Made by a program: the position numbers and the translations under genes. The notes under the pieces are model-generated. The model was not told the DNA's origin. It did not search any database and saw only the letters and a program-made list of their open reading frames with translations. A stretch of DNA of 64,000 nucleotides from the NCBI GenBank assembly GCA_024691305.1, contig JAILNS010000036.1, positions 124,001 to 188,000 of the forward strand. Reading direction: 5' to 3'. Shown piece by piece: positions 1 through 9,513 of the stretch. Numbering within the stretch: the stretch's first letter is position 1; each line of letters begins with the position of its first letter. Source of the DNA: Lachnospiraceae bacterium. GTDB lineage: Bacteria; Bacillota; Clostridia; Lachnospirales; Lachnospiraceae.

Positions 1-89
1 AAATCCGGGACCATCTGTACTTCATAACCGCAGACCTCACAGATAAGGTGTCCTTCCTGCATTTCATTTCCGCATTCAGGGCACTTCAT
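1..89 (-). CDS. Zinc-ribbon protein, N-terminus only (cut by window edge)
   Basis: The minus strand reads MKCPECGNEMQEG followed by ICEVCGYEVQMVPDF before the window ends. The two CxxC pairs (CPEC and CEVC) are a typical N-terminal zinc ribbon. The start codon is preceded by GAGGAG at 6 nt spacing, so the start is firm. The rest of the protein lies to the left of the window, so its function cannot be given; proteins with such ribbons are often membrane or scaffold proteins with a separate C-terminal domain. It begins 22 bases after the folD stop and probably belongs to the same transcript. Confidence 0.7.
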   Translation of the reverse strand, partial: MKCPECGNEMQEGHLICEVCGYEVQMVPD

Positions 90-111
90 ATTATCTCCTC
101 GTCCAAAAAAA

Positions 112-945
112 CTACATATTAACCACGCAATTATACATAAGCATTGCTATGGTCATAGGGCCTACTCCACCGGGAACCGGGGTAATGTAGGAACATTTAT
201 CAAACACGTCATCGTAATCTACATCACCGCACAGCTTATTGTTTTCATTCCTGTGTATGCCCACATCGATCACAACGGCACCGTCTTTAACATATTCGGA
301 AGTTATCATCTTCGGCTTACCTACTGCAACTATAAGTATATCCGCACGTTTTGCAACAGACTTAAGATCTGCTGTCTTTGAATGTGCTATGGTCACTGTA
401 GCATTTTCCTGAAGCATCATAAGTGCCATCGGTTTACCTACTATATTGCTTCGTCCGATGACAACACATTCCTTACCGGTAATCTCTATATTGCTTCTCT
501 TAAGCAGTTCTATGATACCGGCGGGAGTACACGATCTGAAACCTTTTCGTCCGATACAAAGAGCACCTACGGAATTTACACTGAATCCGTCAACATCTTT
601 AGACGGATCGATAGTCATTATCACACGGTCCTCATTGATATGCGAAGGAAGGGGCAATTGTACCAATATACCGTTTACCGCTGTATCTGAATTGAGCCTT
701 TCTATCAGACCAATCAGTTCATCTTCCGTTGTTTCTTCGGGAAGTTCATAACTCTCCGATCTTATCCCGCAGTACTCACATGCTTTTTTCTTATTGCCGA
801 CATACACGGATGAAGCAGGATCCGTCCCCACCTGAATAACGGCAAGACATATTTCTATGCCCGCTTCTTTAAGTCTCGCAGTCTTGGCTTTAACCTCATC
901 CTTTATCTGCAATGATATAGCTTTTCCGTCTATGATATTTGCCAT
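112..945 (-). CDS. folD: Bifunctional methylenetetrahydrofolate dehydrogenase/methenyltetrahydrofolate cyclohydrolase
   Basis: FolD interconverts 5,10-methylene-, 5,10-methenyl- and 10-formyl-tetrahydrofolate in cytosolic one-carbon metabolism, using NAD(P). The protein of 277 residues has the family signatures YVGNKKKACEYCGI (catalytic Lys region, usually YVxxKxKxCxxxGI), GILVQLPLP, DGF, a GRSNIVGKPMA nucleotide-binding motif and PVPGGVGPMT near the C-terminus. I start at the ATG giving MANIIDGKAIS, because AAAGGAG lies 7 bases upstream of it; an in-frame extension upstream adds seven residues without support. It lies 26 bases downstream of fhs, whose product makes its 10-formyl-THF substrate, so the two are almost certainly co-transcribed. 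Confidence 0.97.
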   Translation of the reverse strand: MANIIDGKAISLQIKDEVKAKTARLKEAGIEICLAVIQVGTDPASSVYVGNKKKACEYCGIRSESYELPEETTEDELIGLIERLNSDTAVNGILVQLPLPSHINEDRVIMTIDPSKDVDGFSVNSVGALCIGRKGFRSCTPAGIIELLKRSNIEITGKECVVIGRSNIVGKPMALMMLQENATVTIAHSKTADLKSVAKRADILIVAVGKPKMITSEYVKDGAVVIDVGIHRNENNKLCGDVDYDDVFDKCSYITPVPGGVGPMTIAMLMYNCVVNM

Positions 946-971
946 CCTGATTCTCCTTTGTATCAATCGTC

Positions 972-2642
972 CTAAAAAAGACCCGTTATCTTACCGTTTT
1001 CGTCAACATCTATCCTGAAAGCGGCCGGCGATTTGGGCAGTCCGGGCATCGTCATGACCGTGCCCGTAAGCACTACGATAAATCCGGCACCGGCTGAAAC
1101 ATACATTTCACGGACATTTATCTTAAACTTCTTCGGACATCCAAGTTTTGAAGCATCGTCCGAAAGCGAATACTGAGTCTTGGCCATACATACAGGCAAT
1201 TTCCCGAATCCGAGTTTTTCTAAGCTTTCCATCTGTTTAAGAGCGCTTGCGGAAAAATCAACGCCGTCTGCTCCATATATCTTGCAGGCTACAGACTCTA
1301 TCTTATCCCTTATCGGAGCTTCATCATCATATATCAGTCTGAATCTGCTTTCCTTGTTCTCAAGAGTATATAAAACCTTCTTGGCCAGTTCAATTCCGCC
1401 GTCTCCTCCGTGCTCCCATACGGTGGAAAGGGCAAATTCACAGTTTCTTTCCTCACAGAATTTTCTCACGAACTCCGTTTCCGCTTCCGTATCTGACACA
1501 AATGCATTCAGAGCTACTATAACCGGTACTCCGTACTGCTGTATGTTTTCTATATGTTTTTCCAGATTTGAAATACCGCTCTTTAAAGCATCCAGATCTT
1601 CCGTATTAAGGTTTTCTTTTGAGACACCGCCGTTATATTTAAGAGCTCTGACTGTAGCTACGATCACAGCAGCGTCAGGTTTAAGTCCGGCTTCCCTGCA
1701 TTTAATGTCGAAGAATTTCTCTGCACCTAAGTCTGCTCCGAAACCCGCTTCCGTGATACAGTAATCTGCCATCTTCAGTGCGGTTTTGGTTGCTCTTACA
1801 GAGTTACATCCATGTGCGATATTTGCAAAAGGTCCGCCATGAACGATCGCAGGTGTATGCTCGAGAGTCTGGATCAGATTGGGCTTGATCGCATCCTTTA
1901 AAAGCGCAGCCATAGAACCTACAGCCCCGATATCGGAAGCCGTGACCGGCTCTCCCGAAGTATTGTAAGCCACAACCATTCGTCCCAGTCTTTCTTTAAG
2001 GTCATTCATATCTTCCGCAAGGCATAAAACAGCCATGATCTCACTTGCTACGGTAATGACAAAATGATCTTCCCTGACATACCCATCGGACTTTGCGCCA
2101 AGTCCTACAACAACATTTCTCAAAACCCTGTCATTCATATCCAGACAGCGTTTCCATACAACATTTCTGGTATCAACATTCAGTGCATTCCCCTGCTGAA
2201 TATGGTTATCCAAAAGTGCCGCACAAAGATTATTTGCGGAAGTGATGGCATGAAAATCGCCCGTAAAATGTAGGTTTAAATCCTCCATAGGAACAACTTG
2301 TGCATATCCTCCGCCCGCTGCTCCGCCTTTTAAACCAAAACAGGGTCCCAAAGAAGGCTCTCTCAAGGCAATGATCGCCTTTTTTCCCATCTTTCCAAAT
2401 GCCTGTCCCAGACCTACCGTGGTTGTGGTCTTACCTTCCCCCGCCGGAGTGGGATTTATGGCCGTAACAAGTATGAGTTTTCCATTGTCATTGGAAGATA
2501 TTCTTTTAATATATTCGTCGGAAAGTTTAGCCTTGTATCTCCCGTATAACTCTATTTCATCCTCGGCGATCCCCAAAGTCTTAGCTATTTCGGATATGGG
2601 ATATAATTCTGCTTCCTGAGCTATCTCAATATCTGATTTCAT
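972..2642 (-). CDS. fhs: Formate-tetrahydrofolate ligase
   Basis: This enzyme (10-formyl-THF synthetase) joins formate to tetrahydrofolate with ATP and supplies purine and formyl-Met synthesis; in acetogens it serves the Wood-Ljungdahl methyl branch. The 556-residue length is the family norm. The P-loop [15 protein letters not shown] lies near residue 65-80, followed by [22 protein letters not shown]-type sequence and, later, [20 protein letters not shown] precedes the ATG. It sits between ftsK and folD. Nothing in the window shows the other Wood-Ljungdahl genes, so acetogenesis cannot be inferred from this gene alone. Confidence 0.98.
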   Translation of the reverse strand: MKSDIEIAQEAELYPISEIAKTLGIAEDEIELYGRYKAKLSDEYIKRISSNDNGKLILVTAINPTPAGEGKTTTTVGLGQAFGKMGKKAIIALREPSLGPCFGLKGGAAGGGYAQVVPMEDLNLHFTGDFHAITSANNLCAALLDNHIQQGNALNVDTRNVVWKRCLDMNDRVLRNVVVGLGAKSDGYVREDHFVITVASEIMAVLCLAEDMNDLKERLGRMVVAYNTSGEPVTASDIGAVGSMAALLKDAIKPNLIQTLEHTPAIVHGGPFANIAHGCNSVRATKTALKMADYCITEAGFGADLGAEKFFDIKCREAGLKPDAAVIVATVRALKYNGGVSKENLNTEDLDALKSGISNLEKHIENIQQYGVPVIVALNAFVSDTEAETEFVRKFCEERNCEFALSTVWEHGGDGGIELAKKVLYTLENKESRFRLIYDDEAPIRDKIESVACKIYGADGVDFSASALKQMESLEKLGFGKLPVCMAKTQYSLSDDASKLGCPKKFKINVREMYVSAGAGFIVVLTGTVMTMPGLPKSPAAFRIDVDENGKITGLF

Positions 2643-2667
2643 ATCATTCTCCCTGTCTGATCACTGC

Positions 2668-5433
2668 TTACTGTATACCAAGTGAATTAAGAAGTTCCTC
2701 AAACTGAACCTCATTCATAAGTATCTCTCTGGGCTTTGTCCCCTGCTCTTCACCAACTACTCCGGTTTCGGCAAGCTGGTCCATTATACGGGCGGCACGG
2801 TTAAACCCTATCTTTAAAAGTCTTTGAAGTGCACCTATTGAAGCCTTTTCTTTATCTATTATGAATCTGCCGGCCTGAGCAAAATACTCATCATACTCAG
2901 AACCCGATGCATTACCTGTATTATCGGAGGAAGTTCCTGATGCAGCACCTATAGAATCAACCTGTTCACTTATATCTGCGCTTCCGCCCGGAACATAAGC
3001 AAGATCCTTAAAGAACGAAGTAACCTTATTTACATCCGAATCGGGCACATAAGCTCCCTGAACTCTCAGAGGTTTAGGAAGTCCCTGCGGATAAAAGAGC
3101 ATATCACCCTTGCCAAGTAACTTCTCTGCTCCGACCATATCAAGGATGGTTCTTGAATCAACACCCGAAGATACGGCAAAAGCAATACGGCTTGGCATAT
3201 TTGCCTTGATAAGGCCTGTTATTACATCCACGGAAGGACGCTGTGTAGCTATGACCAGATGTATTCCGCAGGCTCTTGCAAGCTGAGCCAGACGACATAT
3301 ACTTTCCTCCACCTCTCCCGGTGCTACCATCATCAGATCCGCAAGCTCATCAACTATTATAAGGATATGAGGCAGTTTCTCGGAGGGATCGGTGATCTGT
3401 GCATTATAGCCCTTAAGATCCCTGACAGAGGTCTCGGCAAACTTTGCATATCTGTCGGTCATCTCTTTTACAGCCCAGTGAAGTGCCCCGGCTGCTTTCT
3501 TTGGATCGGTGACAACAGGAAGGAGCAGATGAGGTATATCGTTATATACACTGAGTTCGACCACTTTAGGATCTATCATTATCAAACGAACATCTTCGGG
3601 TCTGCATTTATAAAGTATGCTCATTATGATCGTATTTATACATACGGATTTACCGGATCCGGTCGCACCTGCTATAAGCACATGGGGCATCTTGGCTATA
3701 TCATGAATAATTATCTGACCGCCGATATCCTTACCGACCGCAAAAGGCAGGGACGCTTTACTGTCCTTAAAGTTTTTGGACTCGATAAGCTCCCTGAATG
3801 CAACGGCTTCATTTTCTTTGTTGGGCACCTCTATCCCGACAGCAGATTTACCTGGAATAGGAGCCTCGATTCTTATATCTGTGGCAGCCAGAGCAAGTTT
3901 AAGATCATCGCTTAAGCCGACTATCTTGGAAACCTTAACGCCAAGTTCCGGTTGAAGTTCATATCGTGTAACTGCAGGGCCTCTGCTCACATCGGTGATC
4001 TTAGCCTTCACGCCGAAGGTCTCAAGTGTCATCGTAAGTCTCTCAGCTGTTTCTTTGAGTTCCTTTTCTCCGTTAGATCTTCCGGAAGACGATCCCGGTG
4101 TAAGAAGGGATATCGGAGGGAACTTATAACTGGTTGTTTGAGATGCTTTCTTTGGTACGGGTGCCGGTTTAGCCGAATTCTCCTCAGCAGATCCTTTTGT
4201 ACCTTCAGATACTGAAGTTGTTTTACGCGCAGCAGGTCTTACACCTGATCCTGTATGGCCTAAACTGTTCCCATATTCGGTAGTATATGACTCCTCAGGT
4301 GAATGGATTTCATGCACCGGTTCAGACTTTTGAGCCATTGATTCCAGATGATCATTTTCCGAACCGATATCATAGTTATAATCATATGAATCGACATCAT
4401 TTTCGTTTTCGGGAACTATCTCTCGTATTGCATCACTGCCTTCACCGGCGAGATTTTCATGCAAAGCGGCCGAACTACTGCGTTTTCTCTCAAACACATC
4501 TTCATCGGCAACCTTGATAAGGTGTTCATCTTTTCCACCCGGAACGTCATCTAATTCGGAATGGACGATTTCCTTTTCTATAGTGGTATTAAATGTTACC
4601 CCTTTACTCTTCTTATCCATTCGGAGAATCTGTTCGTTCTCTTTTTCTTCCGCACGCAGCTGCTTTTCAAGTTCGCGGGCATCATTTAACTCACGTTTTT
4701 TTGCAAGGCGTTCAGACCGTTGTTTTTGCTTTTCACGGATCAGTTCTTCTCTTTCAAGATTTCTTGACCGTCTGTCCTCCATACCTTCGTCATATATCAT
4801 CTGGCCCTGCTCTTTTAAACCTCTTATAAGAGACTTCCCTGCGATAATGACAACACAGATAATGACTGCAACGATCAAAAACAAAATGGTTCCGGTGCTT
4901 CCAAGCAGTTTTTCAAGATAGTAAGCAGGTATTGCACCTAAAACGCCACCGCCTTTTCTGTCGGCACTGCAACGTGAATATATTCCCGGAATATCGATCT
5001 GAAGATCGGTATTGATCGTACCGGTCGCCATATCGCACATAATCATAAATAAAAAGCATAATACACCAAAAGCGGTCAGTTTTCGACTGACAGTACGATT
5101 GCCCTTGTTGAATACGCTAAAAAGAACTATAAGAGCAGTTACAACCGGCAAGGCATAGGCGATAAATCCAAAAATACCGAACATTATGCCGCTGACGGTA
5201 TTTCCAAATAATCCAATGATCCCAAAATTGCATAAAAATAAAACTATGCATATTCCTATCGTAAGAAAGATCAAAAGATCGCCGTCAAATATACTTTCTT
5301 CCTCTACGGGAGCGCTCTTGGATGTGCGTGTTCCCGTTTTAGAGCCGTTTCCGGTCCTGCTTTTGGACTGTCCCGTCGGTCTTCCCGTATTCTTTTTTGT
5401 GGTCCCTGACCTTTTACCAGTGTTAGTTGTCAT
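2668..5433 (-). CDS. ftsK: DNA translocase FtsK/SpoIIIE
   Basis: This hexameric ATPase pumps chromosomal DNA through the division or sporulation septum. In order: a basic Thr/Ser/Gly-rich cytoplasmic start (about 1-45), four predicted membrane helices (about 50-205), a long charged linker with a Glu/Lys/Arg-rich coiled-coil-like part (about 210-430), and the motor with Walker A GATGSGKS near residue 588 and Walker B LPHILIIVDELADL. A C-terminal winged-helix gamma domain (about 855-920) recognises polar DNA sequences. At 921 residues it is slightly longer than B. subtilis SpoIIIE because of the linker. The ATG overlaps the stop of the upstream membrane protein gene (ATGA), which points to translational coupling. 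Confidence 0.96.
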   Translation of the reverse strand: MTTNTGKRSGTTKKNTGRPTGQSKSRTGNGSKTGTRTSKSAPVEEESIFDGDLLIFLTIGICIVLFLCNFGIIGLFGNTVSGIMFGIFGFIAYALPVVTALIVLFSVFNKGNRTVSRKLTAFGVLCFLFMIMCDMATGTINTDLQIDIPGIYSRCSADRKGGGVLGAIPAYYLEKLLGSTGTILFLIVAVIICVVIIAGKSLIRGLKEQGQMIYDEGMEDRRSRNLEREELIREKQKQRSERLAKKRELNDARELEKQLRAEEKENEQILRMDKKSKGVTFNTTIEKEIVHSELDDVPGGKDEHLIKVADEDVFERKRSSSAALHENLAGEGSDAIREIVPENENDVDSYDYNYDIGSENDHLESMAQKSEPVHEIHSPEESYTTEYGNSLGHTGSGVRPAARKTTSVSEGTKGSAEENSAKPAPVPKKASQTTSYKFPPISLLTPGSSSGRSNGEKELKETAERLTMTLETFGVKAKITDVSRGPAVTRYELQPELGVKVSKIVGLSDDLKLALAATDIRIEAPIPGKSAVGIEVPNKENEAVAFRELIESKNFKDSKASLPFAVGKDIGGQIIIHDIAKMPHVLIAGATGSGKSVCINTIIMSILYKCRPEDVRLIMIDPKVVELSVYNDIPHLLLPVVTDPKKAAGALHWAVKEMTDRYAKFAETSVRDLKGYNAQITDPSEKLPHILIIVDELADLMMVAPGEVEESICRLAQLARACGIHLVIATQRPSVDVITGLIKANMPSRIAFAVSSGVDSRTILDMVGAEKLLGKGDMLFYPQGLPKPLRVQGAYVPDSDVNKVTSFFKDLAYVPGGSADISEQVDSIGAASGTSSDNTGNASGSEYDEYFAQAGRFIIDKEKASIGALQRLLKIGFNRAARIMDQLAETGVVGEEQGTKPREILMNEVQFEELLNSLGIQ

Positions 5434-7451
5434 ATATCAAAATCGTCATCGTCGGAATCGTTTACATCCCATTCCATATCTTCATCTTCATACGAATCTT
5501 CATCAAGATCTCTGTCAAAGTCGATAGTCTTTTGTTCTTTTTTGGGCGGTAACGGAAGCGGATTTGGTATCATTCCCGGAAGTTCATCAACCTGTTTGAG
5601 TTCTTCCGACTTTTCATCATTATCATCATCCGTTTCAGGTTCATATACTTCTTCAGTAACAAACCCTCCGCCTTCCACGACTACATCAAAGTCTTTATCT
5701 TTGGATGACAGAACAAGTTCGTCTTCTTCATCGTCAAATATATCTTCTGCATCATCGTCCAGAGCCTTGATACTTGCCCAAGAGATCGATTCCGGAAGAA
5801 CTTCTTCCTCTTCGGTTTTTGCCTGTAATTCTGTATTATCGGAGGTTAGCTGAGGTTTGATCTCTTCGAGTTCTTCATACTCGATACCATCACCTGCCTG
5901 ATCCTGACCTGATACAGTCTCATCTGTCATATCCATACCGGATGAGGTCTCATCTGTATTATCATCAGCCTTAGGCTTAACATCCGAAAGGGTCATATAC
6001 TCTATGCCATCATCATTATTATCGGATCTGCCTTCGACATCATTAGAAGGAGTAAGCAGCAAAGCTTCAACTGTTGATTGTTCATGTGCTCTTTTCCGGA
6101 CATCGTCTGCATTATCGTTATCTTCGTCTTCCTCGTCCTCATCTTCCTCTTCTTCGTCATCCGTTTCGGCAGGAAGATGAAACATCGCAGATATTCCTGC
6201 TCCGGCCAGAGCAGTATAGGCAATAAGCGGAAATGTGTTGTCATGCAAAAAACCGATACATGTCATCGGGGTTATCGCACATAATAACATGAGTATCCAA
6301 GGAAACTCGTATTCAACTCTGTTACGTCCGATGGTTCCCAAAATTGTCATCGCCGCAACACCGACCAAAATCATACATTGTATGAGACATGAAAGTCCTA
6401 AAGAAGCATCAACAAGAGAATATTCCGGTGCCTGTGTGGTAAGTGTTACTTTAAGCCATGTCTGAGCTGCAATATCTATACCATCAATATTAAATCCACC
6501 ATCCAGCCCGATACTGAGGGCAAATCCTATCACGATACATAAGAACATTATGATATACGGGATAAGATAATTGTGCTTATCCGGGTCGCCTATTTCATAC
6601 ATAAGTGCAAAAAACCACAGAACCAGCGCAAGGACCACGGTAAGGTCCATGTAGATCATATATCCTATCATGAGCCCTATTATTGCACCGATTATACCCT
6701 TGAACACTCCGCCGTTCATCTTTAAGAAACAGCTTATGAGAAAAAGAGAAAAAACGACTAAAAGTGCCACGAAACAGCCCGGACTTGAAGTAAATATCTT
6801 GGTAGTATACAGCGGTGAAAAGCCCAGAAACAAAACGGTCACCAGACCGGAGGTATAATTAACCAATCTGTTAAAAACAAAGAATGCAAGCATAATAGTG
6901 ATTATCTGGATCACTATCTGAAGCATCAAAACGGAGACCACCCTGTCGCCAAGAAACCTCATGATAAAACTGAGTATCATTATGTATGCATATGTGGCAC
7001 CATGAACACCCAGATCTCCTATTCCGGATTCTTCGTTAAACAGACCGACAGCAGCATCAAAACACTCGGATTCGGAAAGAACTACAGCTCCGGATGATAT
7101 AAGAATATAGCCTCTGTACAGAATCACCAGTATAAATGCAACACAGGTCAGAAGGATCTTTACAAGTCCTATCGTGGATGCCTTGACAGCAATATTTCGT
7201 GCAATAACACGATACAAAAGCCGTCCCACAAAAAAAGTGATCGAGCAGATTCCAAGATAGATGACTATCCATGCAAGCAAACCTATGTCGAGTGCCTGAT
7301 AGGACACTCCGGTAAGTCTGGCAAGATACCCATCTCCGGAAAAAAGGAAATCGACCCCGTAAAGGAATGCATACTGGGCACCCATTACAATGATGACCAG
7401 CATTGCAATTATCCAGATAAAATTTGTAATAAGCTTCCTTCTAAAAAGCAT
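5430..7451 (-). CDS. Polytopic membrane protein with acidic cytoplasmic tail (possible GT-C glycosyltransferase-like fold)
   Basis: I do not recognise a named family. About ten hydrophobic segments fill residues 8-415 (for example FIWIIAMLVIIVMGA, ILLTCVAFILVILY and VALLVVFSLFLISC). From about 425 to 673 the protein is very rich in Asp/Glu, with runs such as EEEEDEDEEDEDND, and is probably disordered and cytoplasmic. The membrane layout, with an early loop containing acidic residues before repeated helices, resembles GT-C glycosyltransferases, but no diagnostic motif is present. It lies 5 bases after yebC and its stop overlaps the ftsK start, so it should be made together with the septal DNA translocase. 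A division or envelope role is inference from that context. Confidence 0.75.
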   Translation of the reverse strand: MLFRRKLITNFIWIIAMLVIIVMGAQYAFLYGVDFLFSGDGYLARLTGVSYQALDIGLLAWIVIYLGICSITFFVGRLLYRVIARNIAVKASTIGLVKILLTCVAFILVILYRGYILISSGAVVLSESECFDAAVGLFNEESGIGDLGVHGATYAYIMILSFIMRFLGDRVVSVLMLQIVIQIITIMLAFFVFNRLVNYTSGLVTVLFLGFSPLYTTKIFTSSPGCFVALLVVFSLFLISCFLKMNGGVFKGIIGAIIGLMIGYMIYMDLTVVLALVLWFFALMYEIGDPDKHNYLIPYIIMFLCIVIGFALSIGLDGGFNIDGIDIAAQTWLKVTLTTQAPEYSLVDASLGLSCLIQCMILVGVAAMTILGTIGRNRVEYEFPWILMLLCAITPMTCIGFLHDNTFPLIAYTALAGAGISAMFHLPAETDDEEEEDEDEEDEDNDNADDVRKRAHEQSTVEALLLTPSNDVEGRSDNNDDGIEYMTLSDVKPKADDNTDETSSGMDMTDETVSGQDQAGDGIEYEELEEIKPQLTSDNTELQAKTEEEEVLPESISWASIKALDDDAEDIFDDEEDELVLSSKDKDFDVVVEGGGFVTEEVYEPETDDDNDEKSEELKQVDELPGMIPNPLPLPPKKEQKTIDFDRDLDEDSYEDEDMEWDVNDSDDDDFDI

Positions 7452-7456
7452 TGTTT

Positions 7457-8185
7457 TTATTCATCCCAGTTGTGATATACAGCCTGTACATCATCATCTT
7501 CATCAAGCAAGTCAAGTATACGCTGAAGGTTCTTTATCGCGTCTTCATCGGTAAGAGTTACATAATTTTGAGGGATCATTGTGACTTCGGCGCTTACAAC
7601 AGCGATCTTTTCCTTCTCAAGAGCGTTCACTACATCGGTAAATGCATCTGGATCCGTAAGTATCTCGTAACTGTCCTCTTCTTCGGTGAAATCATCTGCT
7701 CCCGCATCAAGAGCGATCATCATAAGATCATCGGGTTCGAGATCACACTCTTCACGGTCGATTATGATCTGTCCCTTTTTATCGAACATAAAAGAAACGC
7801 AACCCGGTGTTCCTACATTACCGTTTCCTTTTGTAAATGCACTTCTTACGTTTGCGGCTGTACGATTGATATTATCCGTAAGCGCATCGACTATTATTGC
7901 AATACCGTTCGGGCCGTATCCCTCATATGTCATATATTTGTAATCTGCTCCGCCGTTTTCACCCGCAGCCTTTTTGATGCCCCTCTCGATGGTATCATTG
8001 GGTACATTGTTTGCCTTGGCCTTGGCTATTACCTGAGCAAGCTTGAAATTATTGGAAGGATCGGGTCCGCCTTCTTTTACGGCAACTGCGATCTCACGTC
8101 CGATAATGGTAAAAATCTTACCTTTTGCCGCATCATTCTTTTCTTTTTTGTGTTTAATGTTTGCAAATTTTGAATGTCCTGACAT
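7457..8185 (-). CDS. yebC: YebC/PmpR (TACO1) family protein
   Basis: The 242-residue protein starts MSGHSKFANIKHKKEKNDAAKGKIF, the hallmark of the YebC family (the usual form is MAGHSKWxNIxHRKxxQDAKRGKIF). It carries the typical KANNVPNDTIERGIKKA and ITYEGYGP-like (MTYEGYGPNG) stretches, followed by the two alpha/beta domains. Family members were long annotated as transcription regulators; recent work on YebC and TACO1 supports a role in helping ribosomes through polyproline stretches. AAGGAG lies 8 bases before the ATG. It is downstream of alr and upstream of the membrane protein gene in one run of minus-strand genes. Confidence 0.96.
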   Translation of the reverse strand: MSGHSKFANIKHKKEKNDAAKGKIFTIIGREIAVAVKEGGPDPSNNFKLAQVIAKAKANNVPNDTIERGIKKAAGENGGADYKYMTYEGYGPNGIAIIVDALTDNINRTAANVRSAFTKGNGNVGTPGCVSFMFDKKGQIIIDREECDLEPDDLMMIALDAGADDFTEEEDSYEILTDPDAFTDVVNALEKEKIAVVSAEVTMIPQNYVTLTDEDAIKNLQRILDLLDEDDDVQAVYHNWDE

Positions 8186-8260
8186 AAATTACTCCTTATC
8201 TCCAAAACGGGCATACCCGCAAAAATGGCATTTTACATTAAATCATAACAATTTATTTTA

Positions 8261-9454
8261 TCATTTTATACTTATTCTATCAAGGATTATATCCCTGACC
8301 TCACCATCTGAAATATATACTCTGGGTACTCTTTTTCCTATATTGCACGCCGTTTCGTAGTTAAACCTGCCGGATACCGTTCCAATTTCTTCCATGGTAA
8401 TACATTCATCTGCATCTTTACCGATAAGAGTCACCATATCCCCCTTTTTTACGTCCGGAATATCGCTGACATCTATCATAAACTGGTCCATGCATACTCT
8501 TCCGCATATAGGAACACGTTTGCCTTTTACGATAACCTCTCCCTTGCCGGAAAGAAGCCTGGGATATCCGTCACCGTATCCAAGAGGGACTGTCGCTATG
8601 ATCCTCTTGTCAGGCGCAACATAGGTTCCGCCATAACTTATCTGTGTTCCGGGTTCAACTTCTTTGATATAAACTATATGACTTCTAAGACTCATGACAG
8701 GCCGAATGTCAACGATATCATGTACAACCTCATCGGAGGGCCATAAGCCGTACAGTGTGATACCTGCCCTTACCATATCCATATTGGCTTCCGAAAGTTC
8801 TATTATACCCGCTGAATTCGAACAATGTCTTAAAGGAATGCATACACCCGTTTCCTTTTGTAACCTTTCGGTAAACGACTTAAATACGGAAAGTTGCTTA
8901 AGAGCAAATTTTTTATCCTTTTCATCTGCCCTTGCAAAGTGTGTAAATATGCCTTCCGCTTCCAAGTTCGGATCATCTATGATCTTTTTTACAAACTCAA
9001 GACCTGATTCATCCGGCTTAATCCCTATACGGCTCATTCCGGTATCGACCTTGATATGAACGTAAGCTTTCTTACCCTGCTTTTTTGCCGTCTCAGAGAG
9101 TTTTTGGATCATCTCTTCTTCAAAAACCGCAGGTCTTATATCCAGTCTGACCAGATCGTCGTATGAATAATCAAAAGTATATCCCAGGATCAAAACAGGT
9201 TTATTTATTCCATGATCTCTCAGATCATAGGCTTCCTCGGGACACGCTACCGCATAACCCCATATACGTTCATCGTCATCATACAGTTTTGCGATCGGTA
9301 CCGCTCCGTGACCGTATCCGTCAGTTTTTATCACAAGTACCATTTTTGTACCCTGTGCGATATTGGAAAACATGGAATCCACATTATATCTGACGGCATC
9401 AAGATCTATAAGTGCATATCCTCTCTTTATCTGATCATATTCTTCCGGTTTCAT
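8261..9454 (-). CDS. alr: Alanine racemase
   Basis: Alr is a PLP enzyme that converts L- to D-alanine for peptidoglycan. The PLP lysine is in VIKTDGYGHGAVP near residue 40; the Ala/Asn of the usual VVKANAYGHG has changed to Thr/Asp, but the Lys and YGHG are intact. The second catalytic Tyr is in ISYGGTYVA (about 265), and PLGYGDGYPR and CGRVCMDQFMIDVSD are typical. I chose the second in-frame ATG (MKPEEYDQIK): AGGAG stands 9 bases before it but directly abuts the first ATG. Placement after the NAD(P)H-hydrate repair gene is a common Firmicutes order. Confidence 0.96.
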   Translation of the reverse strand: MKPEEYDQIKRGYALIDLDAVRYNVDSMFSNIAQGTKMVLVIKTDGYGHGAVPIAKLYDDDERIWGYAVACPEEAYDLRDHGINKPVLILGYTFDYSYDDLVRLDIRPAVFEEEMIQKLSETAKKQGKKAYVHIKVDTGMSRIGIKPDESGLEFVKKIIDDPNLEAEGIFTHFARADEKDKKFALKQLSVFKSFTERLQKETGVCIPLRHCSNSAGIIELSEANMDMVRAGITLYGLWPSDEVVHDIVDIRPVMSLRSHIVYIKEVEPGTQISYGGTYVAPDKRIIATVPLGYGDGYPRLLSGKGEVIVKGKRVPICGRVCMDQFMIDVSDIPDVKKGDMVTLIGKDADECITMEEIGTVSGRFNYETACNIGKRVPRVYISDGEVRDIILDRISIK

Positions 9455-9513
9455 TGAAAGCATCTCCTAACCTATATCTTATATATAAAAATCATACCCA
9501 TAAGATCTTTATA

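Noticed and set aside
5542-5853. Serine-rich plus-strand open frame
   Set aside because: It is the complement of the Asp/Glu-rich tail of the membrane protein gene and has no ribosome site.
8208-8219. CGGG-CATA-CCCG hairpin between alr and yebC
   Set aside because: The stem is only 4 pairs with four T after it on the minus strand; too weak to claim a terminator inside what looks like one operon.
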